A stretch of 64,000 bases of DNA from contig NZ_POYJ01000015.1 of NCBI RefSeq assembly GCF_002895435.1, positions 1-64,000 on the forward strand, written 5' to 3'. The stretch is from Aquimarina sediminis. GTDB taxonomy: Bacteria > Bacteroidota > Bacteroidia > Flavobacteriales > Flavobacteriaceae. The position numbers were made by a program, and so were the translations under genes. Below are positions 45,271 to 55,254 of the stretch, piece by piece; within the stretch, counting starts at the first letter, position 1; the number at the start of each line of letters is the position of its first letter. Below the pieces are notes generated by a model that was not told the DNA's origin, did no database searches, and saw nothing but the letters and a program-made list of their open reading frames with translations.

Positions 45271-45360
45271 AAAAAAGAAAGCGATCTAAATAGACCGCTT
45301 TAAATGTTTTCACAACGGAATAATCCTTATTGTGAATTGCTTTCAAAATTGTTCCCTAAA
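45271..45360 (-). ncRNA. tracrRNA of the type II-C CRISPR system
   Basis: On the minus strand the segment begins with an anti-repeat (complement of 45330-45352) that pairs with 22 of 23 bases of the repeat's crRNA-strand 5' half (TTGTGAATTGC, then TTCAAAATTGT). It continues AAGGATTATTCCGTTGTG, the usual nexus of Flavobacteriia tracrRNAs, and ends in a terminator hairpin (AAGCGGTCTA/TAGATCGCTT at 45279-45300) with a T run. It is upstream of cas9 and points away from it. The exact 5' end is unknown. Confidence 0.9.
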
Positions 45361-45547
45361 ATTAATAAAAAAAACAGAATAAAAAAGTTTTATTGGTTTT
45401 TATATAGTTGTAATTTCATGACATCATTCAAAAGAATCCAGATTAGTTTTCACCCCTATTTTATCTGCGATTCTTTTTTAAGTACAATACGGAAATCCAC
45501 AATGTAAATATTTCAGGGTTTCTTATTTTCAACCAAACAAATCATCT

Positions 45548-48500
45548 ATGAAACATATTTTAGGGCTAGACCTGGGGACAACATCTATTGGTTGGGCTTT
45601 TGTAAACGAAGCAGAGGATAGTAAAGAACAATCATCTATTATAAAAACAGGAGTTAGAGTTATTCCATTAAGTACAGATGAGCAAAATGACTTTAAAAAA
45701 GGAAATAGCATTACAATTAATGCAGATAGAACATCAAAGCGTGGAGCTCGTCGAAATTTGCAACGATACAAACAAAGAAGAAAAGCTCTTCTGCAGATTT
45801 TAAAGGAGATAAAGTTTTTGGATCAAGAAAAATTTCTTTCAGAAGATGGAGCCCTTACACACAGTACTTATGCTTTGAGAGCAAAAGCTCCTTTGCAAAA
45901 GATATCCAAAGAAGATTTTGCAAAGGTATTATTAATGATCAATAAAAAGAGAGGGTATAAAAGTAGTCGTAAAGCGATCAACCCAGAAGAAGGTCAATTA
46001 ATAGATGGCATGGCTGTAGCCAAAGAGTTATACAATAACAACCTTACACCGGGGCAATATTCTTATAAGTTACTTGTCGGGGGTAAAAAACAATTACCCG
46101 AGTATTATCGATCAGATTTACAAAATGAATTTGATACTATATGGAAGACCCAAAAAAAGTTTTATCCAGATCTATTAACAGAACAACATAAAGAGAACCT
46201 TAAAGGAAAAAATAAGACTCAGACTGAGAATTATTTTAAAAAAACATTAGGTATTGAAAAAGCAGAAAATAAAGGAAAAAACAAAAAGTTAGAACAATAC
46301 CAATGGAGAAACATAGGAGTTTCTGAAAAAATTGAGATACGAGAATTAGTCTTTGCTCTTATAGAAATTAATAACCAGATTAATCAGTCTAGTGGCTACT
46401 TAGGGGCAATTAGCGATCGTAGTAAAGCGCTTTTTTTTAACAATATTACAGTTGGACAATACCAATATAACTTTCTAAAGGAAAACCCTCATGGTTCTCT
46501 CAAAAATCAAGTGTTTTACAGGCAGGATTATATGGATGAGTTTGATGCCATATGGAAAGAGCAATCCAAGTATTATCCAGAACTTACCGCAGCGGTAAAA
46601 AAATCAGTGCGAGATATTACAATTTTTTATCAAAGAAATTTAAAATCTCAAAAAGGGCTTATCAGTATCTGCGAATTCGAAGGAAAAGAAAAAAATGTAA
46701 CAGTAGATAGAGTCACTAAGAAAAAAAATATTGGACCGAGAGTAGCTCCAAAGTCATCACCAGTATTTCAGCAAGCCAAGGTATTACAAAACATCAACAA
46801 TATTAGAATCACTAGAAAAGAAAGTAATGAAGAATACACCATAGATGAAGATACCAAAGCGTTATTGTTTCAAGAGTTAAACATGACAGAATTCTGGTCA
46901 TCAGCTCAGTTACTAAAATGGATATTTCAGGGATCCCCAGAAAAACCTAAAGACTGGGAGGTAAACCTAAAAAAGATTGAAGGAAATCGCACACAGGCAA
47001 GTCTTTTTAAAATTTATCGCCAAATACTAGCCATAGAAGGGTATGATAACATTGATTTTGAAAGAGCCGAAGCCGCTACCATTTTAGAAAACTTACAAGC
47101 GTGTTTTCAACAAATAGGAATTCATAAAGATATTTTGACTTTGGATATGTATGCTACAGGAAATCAATTCAGTAAACAACCTGCCTATCAATTATGGCAT
47201 TTATTGTATTCTTATGAAGATGATAATTCGTCTACCGGTATCGAAAGTCTTAAACAAAAGCTTCAAACTAATTATGGGTTTAAAGAATCTCATACCAGGT
47301 TATTAACTTCAGTAGTTTTTCAACAGGATTATGGGAATCTGAGTGTTAGAGCGTTACGAAAGATCTATCCGTTTTTAGAAAATGGCAACCATTATGATCA
47401 GGCATGTAAACTGGCAGGGTACAATCATTCGCACTCATTGACTACCGCAGAAAATGAAAACCGCTCACTAGATAATACCTTAACACTTCTAAAAAAGAAT
47501 TCATTAAGGAATCCTGTAGTAGAAAAAATATTGAATCAAATGATCAATGTGGTCAACGCCATACTTGCTCACCCTCAAATGGGACGTCCTGACGAAATAA
47601 GAGTAGAACTCGCCAGAGAGCTCAAAAAAACTGCTGCTCAACGTAAAGAGATGACTTCGGTTATTGCAAAAACTACCAAAGAGCATCAAAAGTATCGCGA
47701 AAAAATTAAAGAAGAATTTGGGTTACCATATGTAAGCAGAAAAGATTTGATAAAATATAAATTATACCTTGAGTTAAAATCGATAGGTTTCAAAACATTA
47801 TACTCGGGCACTTACATTCGACCAGAAGAATTATTTACTAATAAATTTGATATAGAGCATATTATACCACAATCAGTACTGTTTGATGATTCATTTTCTA
47901 ATAAAACATTAGAATTAAGAGATATAAATCTGGAGAAAGGAAACGAAACAGCTTTTGACTATTGTAAACGAAAAGGCTGGCAAAATGATTTTGAGTCCAG
48001 GATACAGGAAATTTTTTCTAAAAAAGATATCAAATACGGAAAACGCAAAAAGTTATTGATGACAAAATCGGATATCCCAGATGATTTTTTAAATCGGGAT
48101 CTGGGTAACTCTGCCTATATCGCCAAAAAAGCTACAGAATTATTAAAAAAGATTAGCAGGACTGTTACAACGACTTCGGGAACTATTACTGCCAAATTGA
48201 GATCCGATTGGGAATTGATTAATGTTCTGCAAGAATTAGCCTGGGATAAATATTCGGCTTTGGGGCTTACCTACTATCAAAAAAACAAACATGGAAAAGA
48301 GCTCCCTCGTATAAAAGACTGGACAAAACGCAATGACCATAGACATCATGCTATGGATGCCATAACGGTAGCCTTTACAAAACCTGCATACATTCAATAT
48401 CTAAATAATATGAATGCCAAAGGAGAAAAGAATAGTGTTATATATGGTATTGAACAAAAATATACTTATCGCAATGGTGAGGGAGGAAGAAAATTCGAAA

Positions 48501-49696
48501 AACCCTTTGAGAACATTAGAGAAGAATCCAAAAAACATTTACAATCAATTTTGATATCTCATAAAGCAAAAAACAAAGTTGTGACCCTTAATAAGAATAA
48601 AATAAAAGTTAAAGGCAAGGGTAACTTTATTCACAAAACAGAGCTTACCCCCAGAGGGCAATTGCACAAAGAGACCATCTATGGGCGATCTGGTTTTTAT
48701 GAAATCAAAGAAGAAAAAGTAAATGGAAAATTTGACGAACATAAAATCCAAACCATTACCAATCCAGACTATAAGGAAGCACTGTTTAACAGGTTATTAA
48801 GTTTTGATAAGGATCCCAAAAAAGCATTTACAGGCAAAAACAGTCTATCCAAAAATCCTGTGGTTATAAAAAATACAAATAAAACTATTCCCGAAGTAAT
48901 AAAAACAAAAACACTTCGATCGCAGTTTACTATTCGCAAAAATATTACTCCTGATAATTTTAAAGACTTAAAAAGTATTAACAAAGTAGTAGACCTCGGT
49001 ATACGAAAAATACTAAATGATCGGTTGGTAGAGTTTGGAGGAAATGCCAAAGAAGCCTTTTCTAATCTTGAAGATTATCCTATTTGGTTTAATAAAGAAA
49101 AAGGAATAGTCATCAAATCTGCAAAAATAACCGGAGTTAGTAATGCCGAACCTTTGCACTATGCAAAGGATCATCATGGGAAAGACATAGCAGATGACCA
49201 AGGCAAACCCATCCCTGTTGATTATGTAAGTACAGGTAATAATCACCATGTTGCGATCTATCATGACTCCAAGGGAAATCTGGATGATGAGATCGTTACT
49301 TTTTTTGAAGCTGTAGAAAGAAAAAGTCAAAGAGTACCTATCGTGAATTCTAATTCTGAAAAAGGATTCCCTTTGCTATGTACCCTCAAACAAAATGAAG
49401 TGTTTGTTTTTCCTTCAAAAGATTTTGATCCATTACAAGTTGACTTACTAGACCCTTCCAACAACGGAATAATCAGTAAGCATTTATACAGAGTGCAAAA
49501 GTTTTCAAAAGTATCTTATGGTAATTCTTCTATTAGAGATTATGTCTTTAGGCATCATTTGGAAACCGAACTAAGGGATAATAAAGAATTAAAAGATATT
49601 ACCTGGAAACCCATTAAAAGTTTAGGACATCTTCATGGTATCGTAAAAGTAAGGTTAAATCATTTAGGAGAAATCGTTCAAACAGGAGAATATTAA
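45548..49696 (+). CDS. cas9: CRISPR-associated endonuclease Cas9, type II-C
   Basis: This 1382-residue protein has RuvC-I (ILGLDLGTTSIGWAF, Asp8), an Arg-rich bridge helix (about 57-80), RuvC-II (EIRVELAREL, Glu687), an HNH domain (DIEHIIPQS, His771; Asn downstream) and RuvC-III (HRHHAMDAITVAF, His934 and Asp937). All catalytic residues are present, so it should cut both strands of RNA-guided targets. Two similar segments (about 161-235 and 297-372, each GQYxY, EFD(T/A)IWK and FYP/YYPEL) form an internal duplication in the REC lobe. The C-terminus carries the PAM-interacting domain. cas1 starts 4 bp after cas9 ends. Confidence 0.97.
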   Translation: MKHILGLDLGTTSIGWAFVNEAEDSKEQSSIIKTGVRVIPLSTDEQNDFKKGNSITINADRTSKRGARRNLQRYKQRRKALLQILKEIKFLDQEKFLSEDGALTHSTYALRAKAPLQKISKEDFAKVLLMINKKRGYKSSRKAINPEEGQLIDGMAVAKELYNNNLTPGQYSYKLLVGGKKQLPEYYRSDLQNEFDTIWKTQKKFYPDLLTEQHKENLKGKNKTQTENYFKKTLGIEKAENKGKNKKLEQYQWRNIGVSEKIEIRELVFALIEINNQINQSSGYLGAISDRSKALFFNNITVGQYQYNFLKENPHGSLKNQVFYRQDYMDEFDAIWKEQSKYYPELTAAVKKSVRDITIFYQRNLKSQKGLISICEFEGKEKNVTVDRVTKKKNIGPRVAPKSSPVFQQAKVLQNINNIRITRKESNEEYTIDEDTKALLFQELNMTEFWSSAQLLKWIFQGSPEKPKDWEVNLKKIEGNRTQASLFKIYRQILAIEGYDNIDFERAEAATILENLQACFQQIGIHKDILTLDMYATGNQFSKQPAYQLWHLLYSYEDDNSSTGIESLKQKLQTNYGFKESHTRLLTSVVFQQDYGNLSVRALRKIYPFLENGNHYDQACKLAGYNHSHSLTTAENENRSLDNTLTLLKKNSLRNPVVEKILNQMINVVNAILAHPQMGRPDEIRVELARELKKTAAQRKEMTSVIAKTTKEHQKYREKIKEEFGLPYVSRKDLIKYKLYLELKSIGFKTLYSGTYIRPEELFTNKFDIEHIIPQSVLFDDSFSNKTLELRDINLEKGNETAFDYCKRKGWQNDFESRIQEIFSKKDIKYGKRKKLLMTKSDIPDDFLNRDLGNSAYIAKKATELLKKISRTVTTTSGTITAKLRSDWELINVLQELAWDKYSALGLTYYQKNKHGKELPRIKDWTKRNDHRHHAMDAITVAFTKPAYIQYLNNMNAKGEKNSVIYGIEQKYTYRNGEGGRKFEKPFENIREESKKHLQSILISHKAKNKVVTLNKNKIKVKGKGNFIHKTELTPRGQLHKETIYGRSGFYEIKEEKVNGKFDEHKIQTITNPDYKEALFNRLLSFDKDPKKAFTGKNSLSKNPVVIKNTNKTIPEVIKTKTLRSQFTIRKNITPDNFKDLKSINKVVDLGIRKILNDRLVEFGGNAKEAFSNLEDYPIWFNKEKGIVIKSAKITGVSNAEPLHYAKDHHGKDIADDQGKPIPVDYVSTGNNHHVAIYHDSKGNLDDEIVTFFEAVERKSQRVPIVNSNSEKGFPLLCTLKQNEVFVFPSKDFDPLQVDLLDPSNNGIISKHLYRVQKFSKVSYGNSSIRDYVFRHHLETELRDNKELKDITWKPIKSLGHLHGIVKVRLNHLGEIVQTGEY

Positions 49697-49700
49697 TATC

Positions 49701-50597
49701 ATGATTAAGCGTACTCTTTTTTTCGGAAATCCTGCTTACTTAAGCACTAAACACGAGCAATTGATCATCAATTTCCCCAAGCAGAATAGAGATGAAGTTA
49801 CTATACCTATAGAAGATTTGGGATATATAGTTTTAGAAAACCCACAAATAACGATTACCAATGGATTGTTGACTAAGTTAATAAAAAACAAAACAGCAGT
49901 CATTACATGTGATAAGCAGCATTTACCTTGTTCTTTTTTACAACCATTGGTAGGTCATAGCGAGCAAACCGAAAGAATACGGTATCAACTCAATGCCAGT
50001 CTACCTCTCAAGAAAAATCTATGGCAACAAACCATAAGTGTCAAAATACGTAATCAAGCCATGCATCTAATCAAGTATGGTAAAAATGGATTAAAACTAA
50101 CCCGGTGGGCAGGAGAGGTAAAAAGTGGTGATGCAGGAAACCATGAAGCTATAGCGGCAGCTTATTATTTTCAAAATTTGTTTGCTATAAAAGAATTTAG
50201 CCGCAATCAAAAAGGAGTTCCTCCTAATAATTTGCTAAATTATGGATATGCCGTATTGCGAGCGGTCACTGCAAGAGCACTAATAAGCAGTGGGATGTTA
50301 CCATCTGTTGGGATTTTTCATCATAATAAATATAATGCGTTCTGCCTTGCCGATGATATTATGGAGCCTTATCGTATATATGTAGACGCTATGGTGTATG
50401 AAATCACTCAATCTTTTAAAGAGTATAAAGAACTTTCTGGAGACCTAAAATCGATCTTATTAAAAATCCCTACGATAGATGTACAAATAGATGGCAAAAA
50501 AAGCCCTCTAATGATAGCGATGAGCAGAACCACCAACTCTTTATATGAGTGCTTTTTAGGTAGTAGTCGTAAGATTTTATACCCAGAATATGAATGA
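49701..50597 (+). CDS. cas1: CRISPR-associated endonuclease Cas1
   Basis: This 298-residue protein shows the Cas1 pattern: a beta-rich N-terminus (RTLFFGNPAYLSTKHEQLII), the active-site Glu in HEAIAAAYYF, a conserved His in SVGIFHHNKYNAF and a final Asp region. Cas1 with Cas2 inserts new spacers. It overlaps cas2 by 8 bp. No csn2 or cas4 follows, fitting type II-C. Confidence 0.96.
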   Translation: MIKRTLFFGNPAYLSTKHEQLIINFPKQNRDEVTIPIEDLGYIVLENPQITITNGLLTKLIKNKTAVITCDKQHLPCSFLQPLVGHSEQTERIRYQLNASLPLKKNLWQQTISVKIRNQAMHLIKYGKNGLKLTRWAGEVKSGDAGNHEAIAAAYYFQNLFAIKEFSRNQKGVPPNNLLNYGYAVLRAVTARALISSGMLPSVGIFHHNKYNAFCLADDIMEPYRIYVDAMVYEITQSFKEYKELSGDLKSILLKIPTIDVQIDGKKSPLMIAMSRTTNSLYECFLGSSRKILYPEYE

Positions 50598-50937
50598 AGA
50601 CTATTTTTCACGCCTTAATCAATATCGAAGTATGTGGGTATTAGTCTTTTTTGATTTACCAACAGAAACCAGAACCGAACGAAAAGCCGCTAATCGATTC
50701 CGAAAAAACTTATTGGATGATGGGTTTGCTATGTTTCAATTTAGTATTTATATGAGGTTTTGTGCGTCTCGAGAAAATGCAGAAGTACACACCAAAAGAA
50801 CAAAGAATGCGCTACCCAAAAAAGGAAAAGTAGGGATTATGCAAATAACCGATAAACAATTCGGGATGATGGAACTCTTTCATGGTCAAAAAGAGGTAGA
50901 ACCAGAAAAACCATCCCAACAACTAGAGCTTTTCTAA
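50590..50937 (+). CDS. cas2: CRISPR-associated protein Cas2
   Basis: This 115-residue protein has the ferredoxin-like start WVLVFFDLPTET and the strand MFQFSIYMRFC. The start ATG lies inside the cas1 reading frame, so translation is coupled. It completes the cas9-cas1-cas2 operon and is followed by a 70-bp leader before the array. Confidence 0.95.
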   Translation: MNEDYFSRLNQYRSMWVLVFFDLPTETRTERKAANRFRKNLLDDGFAMFQFSIYMRFCASRENAEVHTKRTKNALPKKGKVGIMQITDKQFGMMELFHGQKEVEPEKPSQQLELF

Positions 50938-51007
50938 CTTGTTAGTTGGTTTTTTAATTCTAAAATATCGCTTAGGGCACAGGATATCAGTAGTTTATAA
51001 AGAGTAT
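50938..51007 (+). promoter_or_regulatory. leader of the CRISPR array
   Basis: Seventy bp between cas2 and the first repeat, with AT-rich DNA and a GGGCACAGGATATC patch. Because repeats degrade at the far end, new spacers are probably inserted here. Confidence 0.5.
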
Positions 51008-52876
51008 CCTGTGAATCCTAGTTAAAAGTACAATTTTGAATGCAATTCACAACCCAATCGTATTAATCGAATAATTCCCCTCTCCTGTGAATCCTAGTTA
51101 AAAGTACAATTTTGAATGCAATTCACAACTCAGATAATACATCTAATTCATTAATGTTTCCTGTGAATCCTAGTTAAAAGTACAATTTTGAATGCAATTC
51201 ACAACACTCTCTTCTGTACATCTTGATCTTGATGACCTGTGAATCCTAGTTAAAAGTACAATTTTGAATGCAATTCACAACGCAGATATTTCACTCCAAA
51301 CCTCATCATCACCTGTGAATCCTAGTTAAAAGTACAATTTTGAATGCAATTCACAACGGCCAGGCATACTTCTAGATGCTAACCAATCCTGTGAATCCTA
51401 GTTAAAAGTACAATTTTGAATGCAATTCACAACATCAGCCATCTGTTTCATAGCAGAAAAAGCCTGTGAATCCTAGTTAAAAGTACAATTTTGAATGCAA
51501 TTCACAACAGCCTTTTTATTATTTCACACAGCACTCCCCCTGTGAATCCTAGTTAAAAGTACAATTTTGAATGCAATTCACAACAATCGATCAAATGTTA
51601 TTACGTATGGTTGACCTGTGAATCCTAGTTAAAAGTACAATTTTGAATGCAATTCACAACTGAACTTCCTTGATATCCTTTTTTTAATTCCCTGTGAATC
51701 CTAGTTAAAAGTACAATTTTGAATGCAATTCACAACTCCTAGATTTTTCATATTCGAAAACGTAAACCTGTGAATCCTAGTTAAAAGTACAATTTTGAAT
51801 GCAATTCACAACAGTCCTATTAAATAAAAATATCTCTGGATTCCTGTGAATCCTAGTTAAAAGTACAATTTTGAATGCAATTCACAACTTTTAATGTTGT
51901 TTTCAGATGATTTAATAACCTGTGAATCCTAGTTAAAAGTACAATTTTGAATGCAATTCACAACTAGGTCATGAAGGCTTAAGTGATGATATCACCTGTG
52001 AATCCTAGTTAAAAGTACAATTTTGAATGCAATTCACAACACTAATTCTAGGATCGGATTCCTTTACTATCCTGTGAATCCTAGTTAAAAGTACAATTTT
52101 GAATGCAATTCACAACATTTACTATGAAAACAGTACACTTCTTAGACCTGTGAATCCTAGTTAAAAGTACAATTTTGAATGCAATTCACAACAGAGACAC
52201 TATAGTTAGTACAAAGAGGATTCCTGTGAATCCTAGTTAAAAGTACAATTTTGAATGCAATTCACAACTAGTTCTGGATTGGTAGACTTGATAACTACCC
52301 TGTGAATCCTAGTTAAAAGTACAATTTTGAATGCAATTCACAACTTATTTTGTTGTGGTTCTTTTTTACCATTTCCTGTGAATCCTAGTTAAAAGTACAA
52401 TTTTGAATGCAATTCACAACTAAAACATGAGTGCATTTCAAATTTTTAGACCTGTGAATCCTAGTTAAAAGTACAATTTTGAATGCAATTCACAACTTAT
52501 ATCTAAAGACTCCATTTTCAAGGATTCCTGTGAATCCTAGTTAAAAGTACAATTTTGAATGCAATTCACAACCATGTTTGCAATTCCTATATCTGGAAAC
52601 TGCCTGTGAATCCTAGTTAAAAGTACAATTTTGAATGCAATTCACAACAAACAGGCGCAGCAGGTGTTCAATTAAAGACCTGTGAATCCTAGTTAAAAGT
52701 ACAATTTTGAAAGCAATTCACAACTGTTTGAACCTCACACCATTTTTTACAAAACCTGTGAATCCTAGTTAAAAGTACAATTTTGAATGTAATTCACAAC
52801 ATGATCCTAATATCAAAAGATTTGAGTTTTCCTGTGAATCCTAGTTAAAAATACAACTTTGAATGCATTTTACAAC
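51008..52876. CRISPR. type II-C CRISPR array, 25 repeats, 24 spacers
   Basis: Twenty-five 46-bp repeats (starting CCTGTGAATCCTAGTTAAAA, ending GAATGCAATTCACAAC) are separated by 30-bp spacers; one spacer (51434-51462) is 29 bp. Repeats 23 (T to A giving GAAAGC), 24 (C to T) and 25 (several changes, 52831-52876) are degenerate, marking the right side as the old, leader-distal end. The tracrRNA pairing shows that crRNA is read from the minus strand. I found no spacer matching the rest of the window by eye. Confidence 0.98.
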
Positions 52877-52926
52877 CAAGAAATAAGCTTCAATTTGTTT
52901 CTTACTTATGGTTTTAGGTATTTTCC

Positions 52927-53781
52927 TTACTCACTTTTTATTACTTTTTCTAGTTGCAATATGGTCTTACTCCCATCAATATTTGTATAAAGTAATTTAA
53001 TAAAACCATATTCGGTATTAAAAAGTGAAGTTAATTTGGTCTCACCTAGCCCACTTGTTGCTGTGGCATCAATAGTATAACACTCTAATTTGCCAAAAGC
53101 CGTATTTATCTTCTTTTTATCTGTTATTTTATAAATATACTTATTTTCAATTCCTCCTTTCCAGGTTAACCATCTTTTGTCTGCCCAAAAATCTCCTATA
53201 TCCAAATTCCAGGTCCATGTATTTCCAACTTCAAAAGGAGTTTGTATGTACGGAAAAGGATTTAACTCAAGAATCCTAAAATATTTATCCCGTGGTGGAT
53301 GCATCCATACGTTTTTTTCATTTTCTATAATACCCGACATCGAATTAAAAGCAGATGATTTATCCTTGGTTAAATAATCATATTGAGCTACTGTTTGATT
53401 ATAGTGTGGTTCAAATTGTGTCATAGGTTCTAGTCCCGGATTTATCTTAATCTTAACCTCTAGAATGGTATTTTTGTCTATTGAGTCGGCAGCAACAAAC
53501 TTCCAGGAATGCTTCCAGTTATCTATAGATGGGTCTTCTTTAAAATAGTATCTGCTATTATCTTTTGTAATATGTTCGTAGGAATATATGAACTCTAGTT
53601 CTTTTCTATAAATAGTATTGTTGTCTGTATACCTAGTAAGTTTAACATTTGTAGAATCAAACACTTCAACAAATATTCCTCCTTCCTCGATAAGTGTATA
53701 ATCCTTATGGTTTTTTTCAAGATCTGATTTACAACTTGTCATCGCGATGGCTAAGATGAATAGCCTTAGTACTATTTTCAT
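52927..53781 (-). CDS. lipoprotein of unknown function
   Basis: The start at 53781 gives a clean signal (MKIVLRLFILAIAMTSCKSD) with lipobox TSC; an upstream in-frame ATG at 53823 would add 14 residues in front of the signal. The mature part (about 265 residues) is beta-rich with many Tyr/Trp. No family is recognised. It lies between the array and the next gene on the same strand and may be unrelated to CRISPR. Confidence 0.65.
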   Translation of the reverse strand: MKIVLRLFILAIAMTSCKSDLEKNHKDYTLIEEGGIFVEVFDSTNVKLTRYTDNNTIYRKELEFIYSYEHITKDNSRYYFKEDPSIDNWKHSWKFVAADSIDKNTILEVKIKINPGLEPMTQFEPHYNQTVAQYDYLTKDKSSAFNSMSGIIENEKNVWMHPPRDKYFRILELNPFPYIQTPFEVGNTWTWNLDIGDFWADKRWLTWKGGIENKYIYKITDKKKINTAFGKLECYTIDATATSGLGETKLTSLFNTEYGFIKLLYTNIDGSKTILQLEKVIKSE

Positions 53782-53841
53782 GGCTAGTGTTTTTATAAGG
53801 GTCGTTGTTTGTTTATTATCCATCTGTTTTATAGACCAATA

Positions 53842-54318
53842 TTACAAATCCAATACCAATAAACGATTAGTCATACTATTATTTGCGGTAATACGATGTT
53901 GCCTTAAAAACTCTTGTACTTTGTTCTCTTTATCTTTTCCTCTGACTACTCCCAGCAAGTTTTTTCTGGTTAGTTTTCTTAGTTCTAAAGGCGCATAGAC
54001 CGTTTTAAAGTAATACACCCTAAACATCCCCCAGTTGGGCAAAAATCTATTCTTCTCTTTATACACCTGCAACCAATTATTTGATCCTGTAAATTCACAT
54101 AGATTGCCATTGGGTAGAAAAGTAAAATGAAATGGATCAATCCAATCTACCTTTTCTATATCAGATAAAATGATTTGCTTAAGGTTTTTGGTATTTATAG
54201 GACTTGAAGCATAAAACAGTGTGACTTCCATTTTATGTAAAAGATCAAAAGCATCTAGTTTGTTTAATCCCGAAAAATGCTTGAGAACCTTTAGCATGGT
54301 CGAATACTCCTTACTCAT
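53842..54318 (-). CDS. soluble protein of unknown function under the peptide-regulon promoter
   Basis: Met at 54318 (MSKEYSTMLK) is preferred over that at 54333 because the promoter element at 54345-54352 would leave no leader for the longer form. It encodes 158 residues: a helical N-terminus (LKHFSGLNKLDAFDLLHK), a strand region and a basic C-terminus. No family is recognised. The promoter links it to the peptide exporter locus. Confidence 0.55.
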   Translation of the reverse strand: MSKEYSTMLKVLKHFSGLNKLDAFDLLHKMEVTLFYASSPINTKNLKQIILSDIEKVDWIDPFHFTFLPNGNLCEFTGSNNWLQVYKEKNRFLPNWGMFRVYYFKTVYAPLELRKLTRKNLLGVVRGKDKENKVQEFLRQHRITANNSMTNRLLVLDL

Positions 54319-54344
54319 TCTTTTTAGTATCATAGTTTATACTA

Positions 54345-54380
54345 CAATGATAGTAAGTAAGCGTCTCATTTTTTGAGACG
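54345..54380 (-). promoter_or_regulatory. promoter with CGTCTCAAAAAATGAGACG operator (copy 1 of 3)
   Basis: On the minus strand the palindrome CGTCTCAAAAAATGAGACG (54361-54380) is followed 9 bp later by TATCATTG, a near match to the Bacteroidota -7 box (TAnnTTTG), then TAGTA. The same spacing recurs at 56155-56190 and 61156-61189. Confidence 0.7.
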
Positions 54381-54583
54381 TGCTAAAAAAGTAATTCGGA
54401 TTATCAATGTCATTTAGTTAACGATTTTAATTGTCAGTCTGAGCCTGTCGAAGACATTAGAAAACACGAACTTGGAAGCACTTCGACAGGCTCAGTGTGA
54501 CAACCCAGTGTGACAAGAAATTCTAAATTATCCTTAACTAAACTACATTGCCTAGGTTTGAACAATGTATAATAAGGGTAAAA

Positions 54584-54620
54584 AAAAACCTCTTATTAAT
54601 CATTAAAAAGAGGTTTTTTT
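54584..54620 (-). terminator. bidirectional Rho-independent terminator after the peptide operon
   Basis: Arms AAAAACCTCTT and AAGAGGTTTTT with a 13-base loop and T/A runs on both sides. On the minus strand it closes the row of small peptide genes. Confidence 0.75.
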
Positions 54621-54680
54621 ATATTTTCTTTAATCTATAATATGGTTTTGTTATAGTATAGATGGGAAGCATGCTAACAA

Positions 54681-54827
54681 TTACATTCTTGCATAAGCAA
54701 CACCTAACTCCCAACCTATATACATTAATAGCATTGTTACTCCTAGTACAATTGTAACAAATTTTAAATGACTCGTTTTATTGATGTACTTAGAAATTCC
54801 ATCTAAAATATTTGCCTTGATTTTCAT
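54681..54827 (-). CDS. 48-residue TM peptide, copy 1 (paralogue of 55255-55401)
   Basis: It encodes MKIKANILDGISKYINKTSH and onwards, then a TM segment (about 24-37) and a C-terminus with GWELGVAYARM. Identity with the second copy is about 90 percent, with differences at a few positions only. The start has an A-rich leader (TAAAAGAAATT type). It has no double-glycine leader. It is most likely a small membrane or exported peptide linked to the ABC exporter. Confidence 0.75.
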   Translation of the reverse strand: MKIKANILDGISKYINKTSHLKFVTIVLGVTMLLMYIGWELGVAYARM

Positions 54828-54871
54828 AATTTCTTTTTATGGTTATTTTATAACGACCTTAAAGTGCAGTG

Positions 54872-55039
54872 TCATTTTTTTTTTGCTTTAAGTATAACAC
54901 CTACAACCATAAGCAATAATCCTAAAGCAAAAGCAGTCATATATAGTATTGAAGAAACTTTAAGTGTAAGCAATATGATACCAATAACCGATATAATACT
55001 ACCGATACTTAATATAGATGTTCCATTTATGTTTTTCAT
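54872..55039 (-). CDS. 55-residue two-TM peptide
   Basis: It encodes MKNINGTSILSIGSIISVIG and onwards, with two hydrophobic segments and a KAKKK tail. It lies in the peptide gene row between two smaller genes, with the same orientation and A-rich start. It might be an immunity peptide for one of the bacteriocin-like products; family unknown. Confidence 0.6.
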   Translation of the reverse strand: MKNINGTSILSIGSIISVIGIILLTLKVSSILYMTAFALGLLLMVVGVILKAKKK

Positions 55040-55112
55040 AATTTTTTATGAGTTTAATATTTCTACAAAAATTAGTAAGAAAGATTAAATAGTAGACGAC
55101 CGATTTTTTCTC

Positions 55113-55199
55113 CTACATACCATGAAAAAAAACTAAAAAAGCAATAACGACCAACCAATAATAGATTGTCCTTTCTTTCTTTTTCATTACTAGCTTCAT
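55113..55199 (-). CDS. 28-residue basic TM peptide
   Basis: MKLVMKKKERTIYYWLVVIA followed by a short hydrophobic end. It is very short, but its placement and orientation in the row of peptide genes support it. It could also be a non-coding leftover. Confidence 0.35.
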   Translation of the reverse strand: MKLVMKKKERTIYYWLVVIAFLVFFHGM

Positions 55200-55254
55200 A
55201 TCAAGTTTTTATTTTATATTGAAATTACTTGCCATAGAAGAGGTGTCGTATCAA

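Noticed and set aside
45304..45507. 67-residue open frame on the plus strand upstream of cas9
   Set aside because: It runs across the tracrRNA and its promoter region on the other strand; the RNA explains the sequence.
51054..52830. Spacers matching genes of the 7-22 kb module
   Set aside because: No match found by eye; a real search was not possible.
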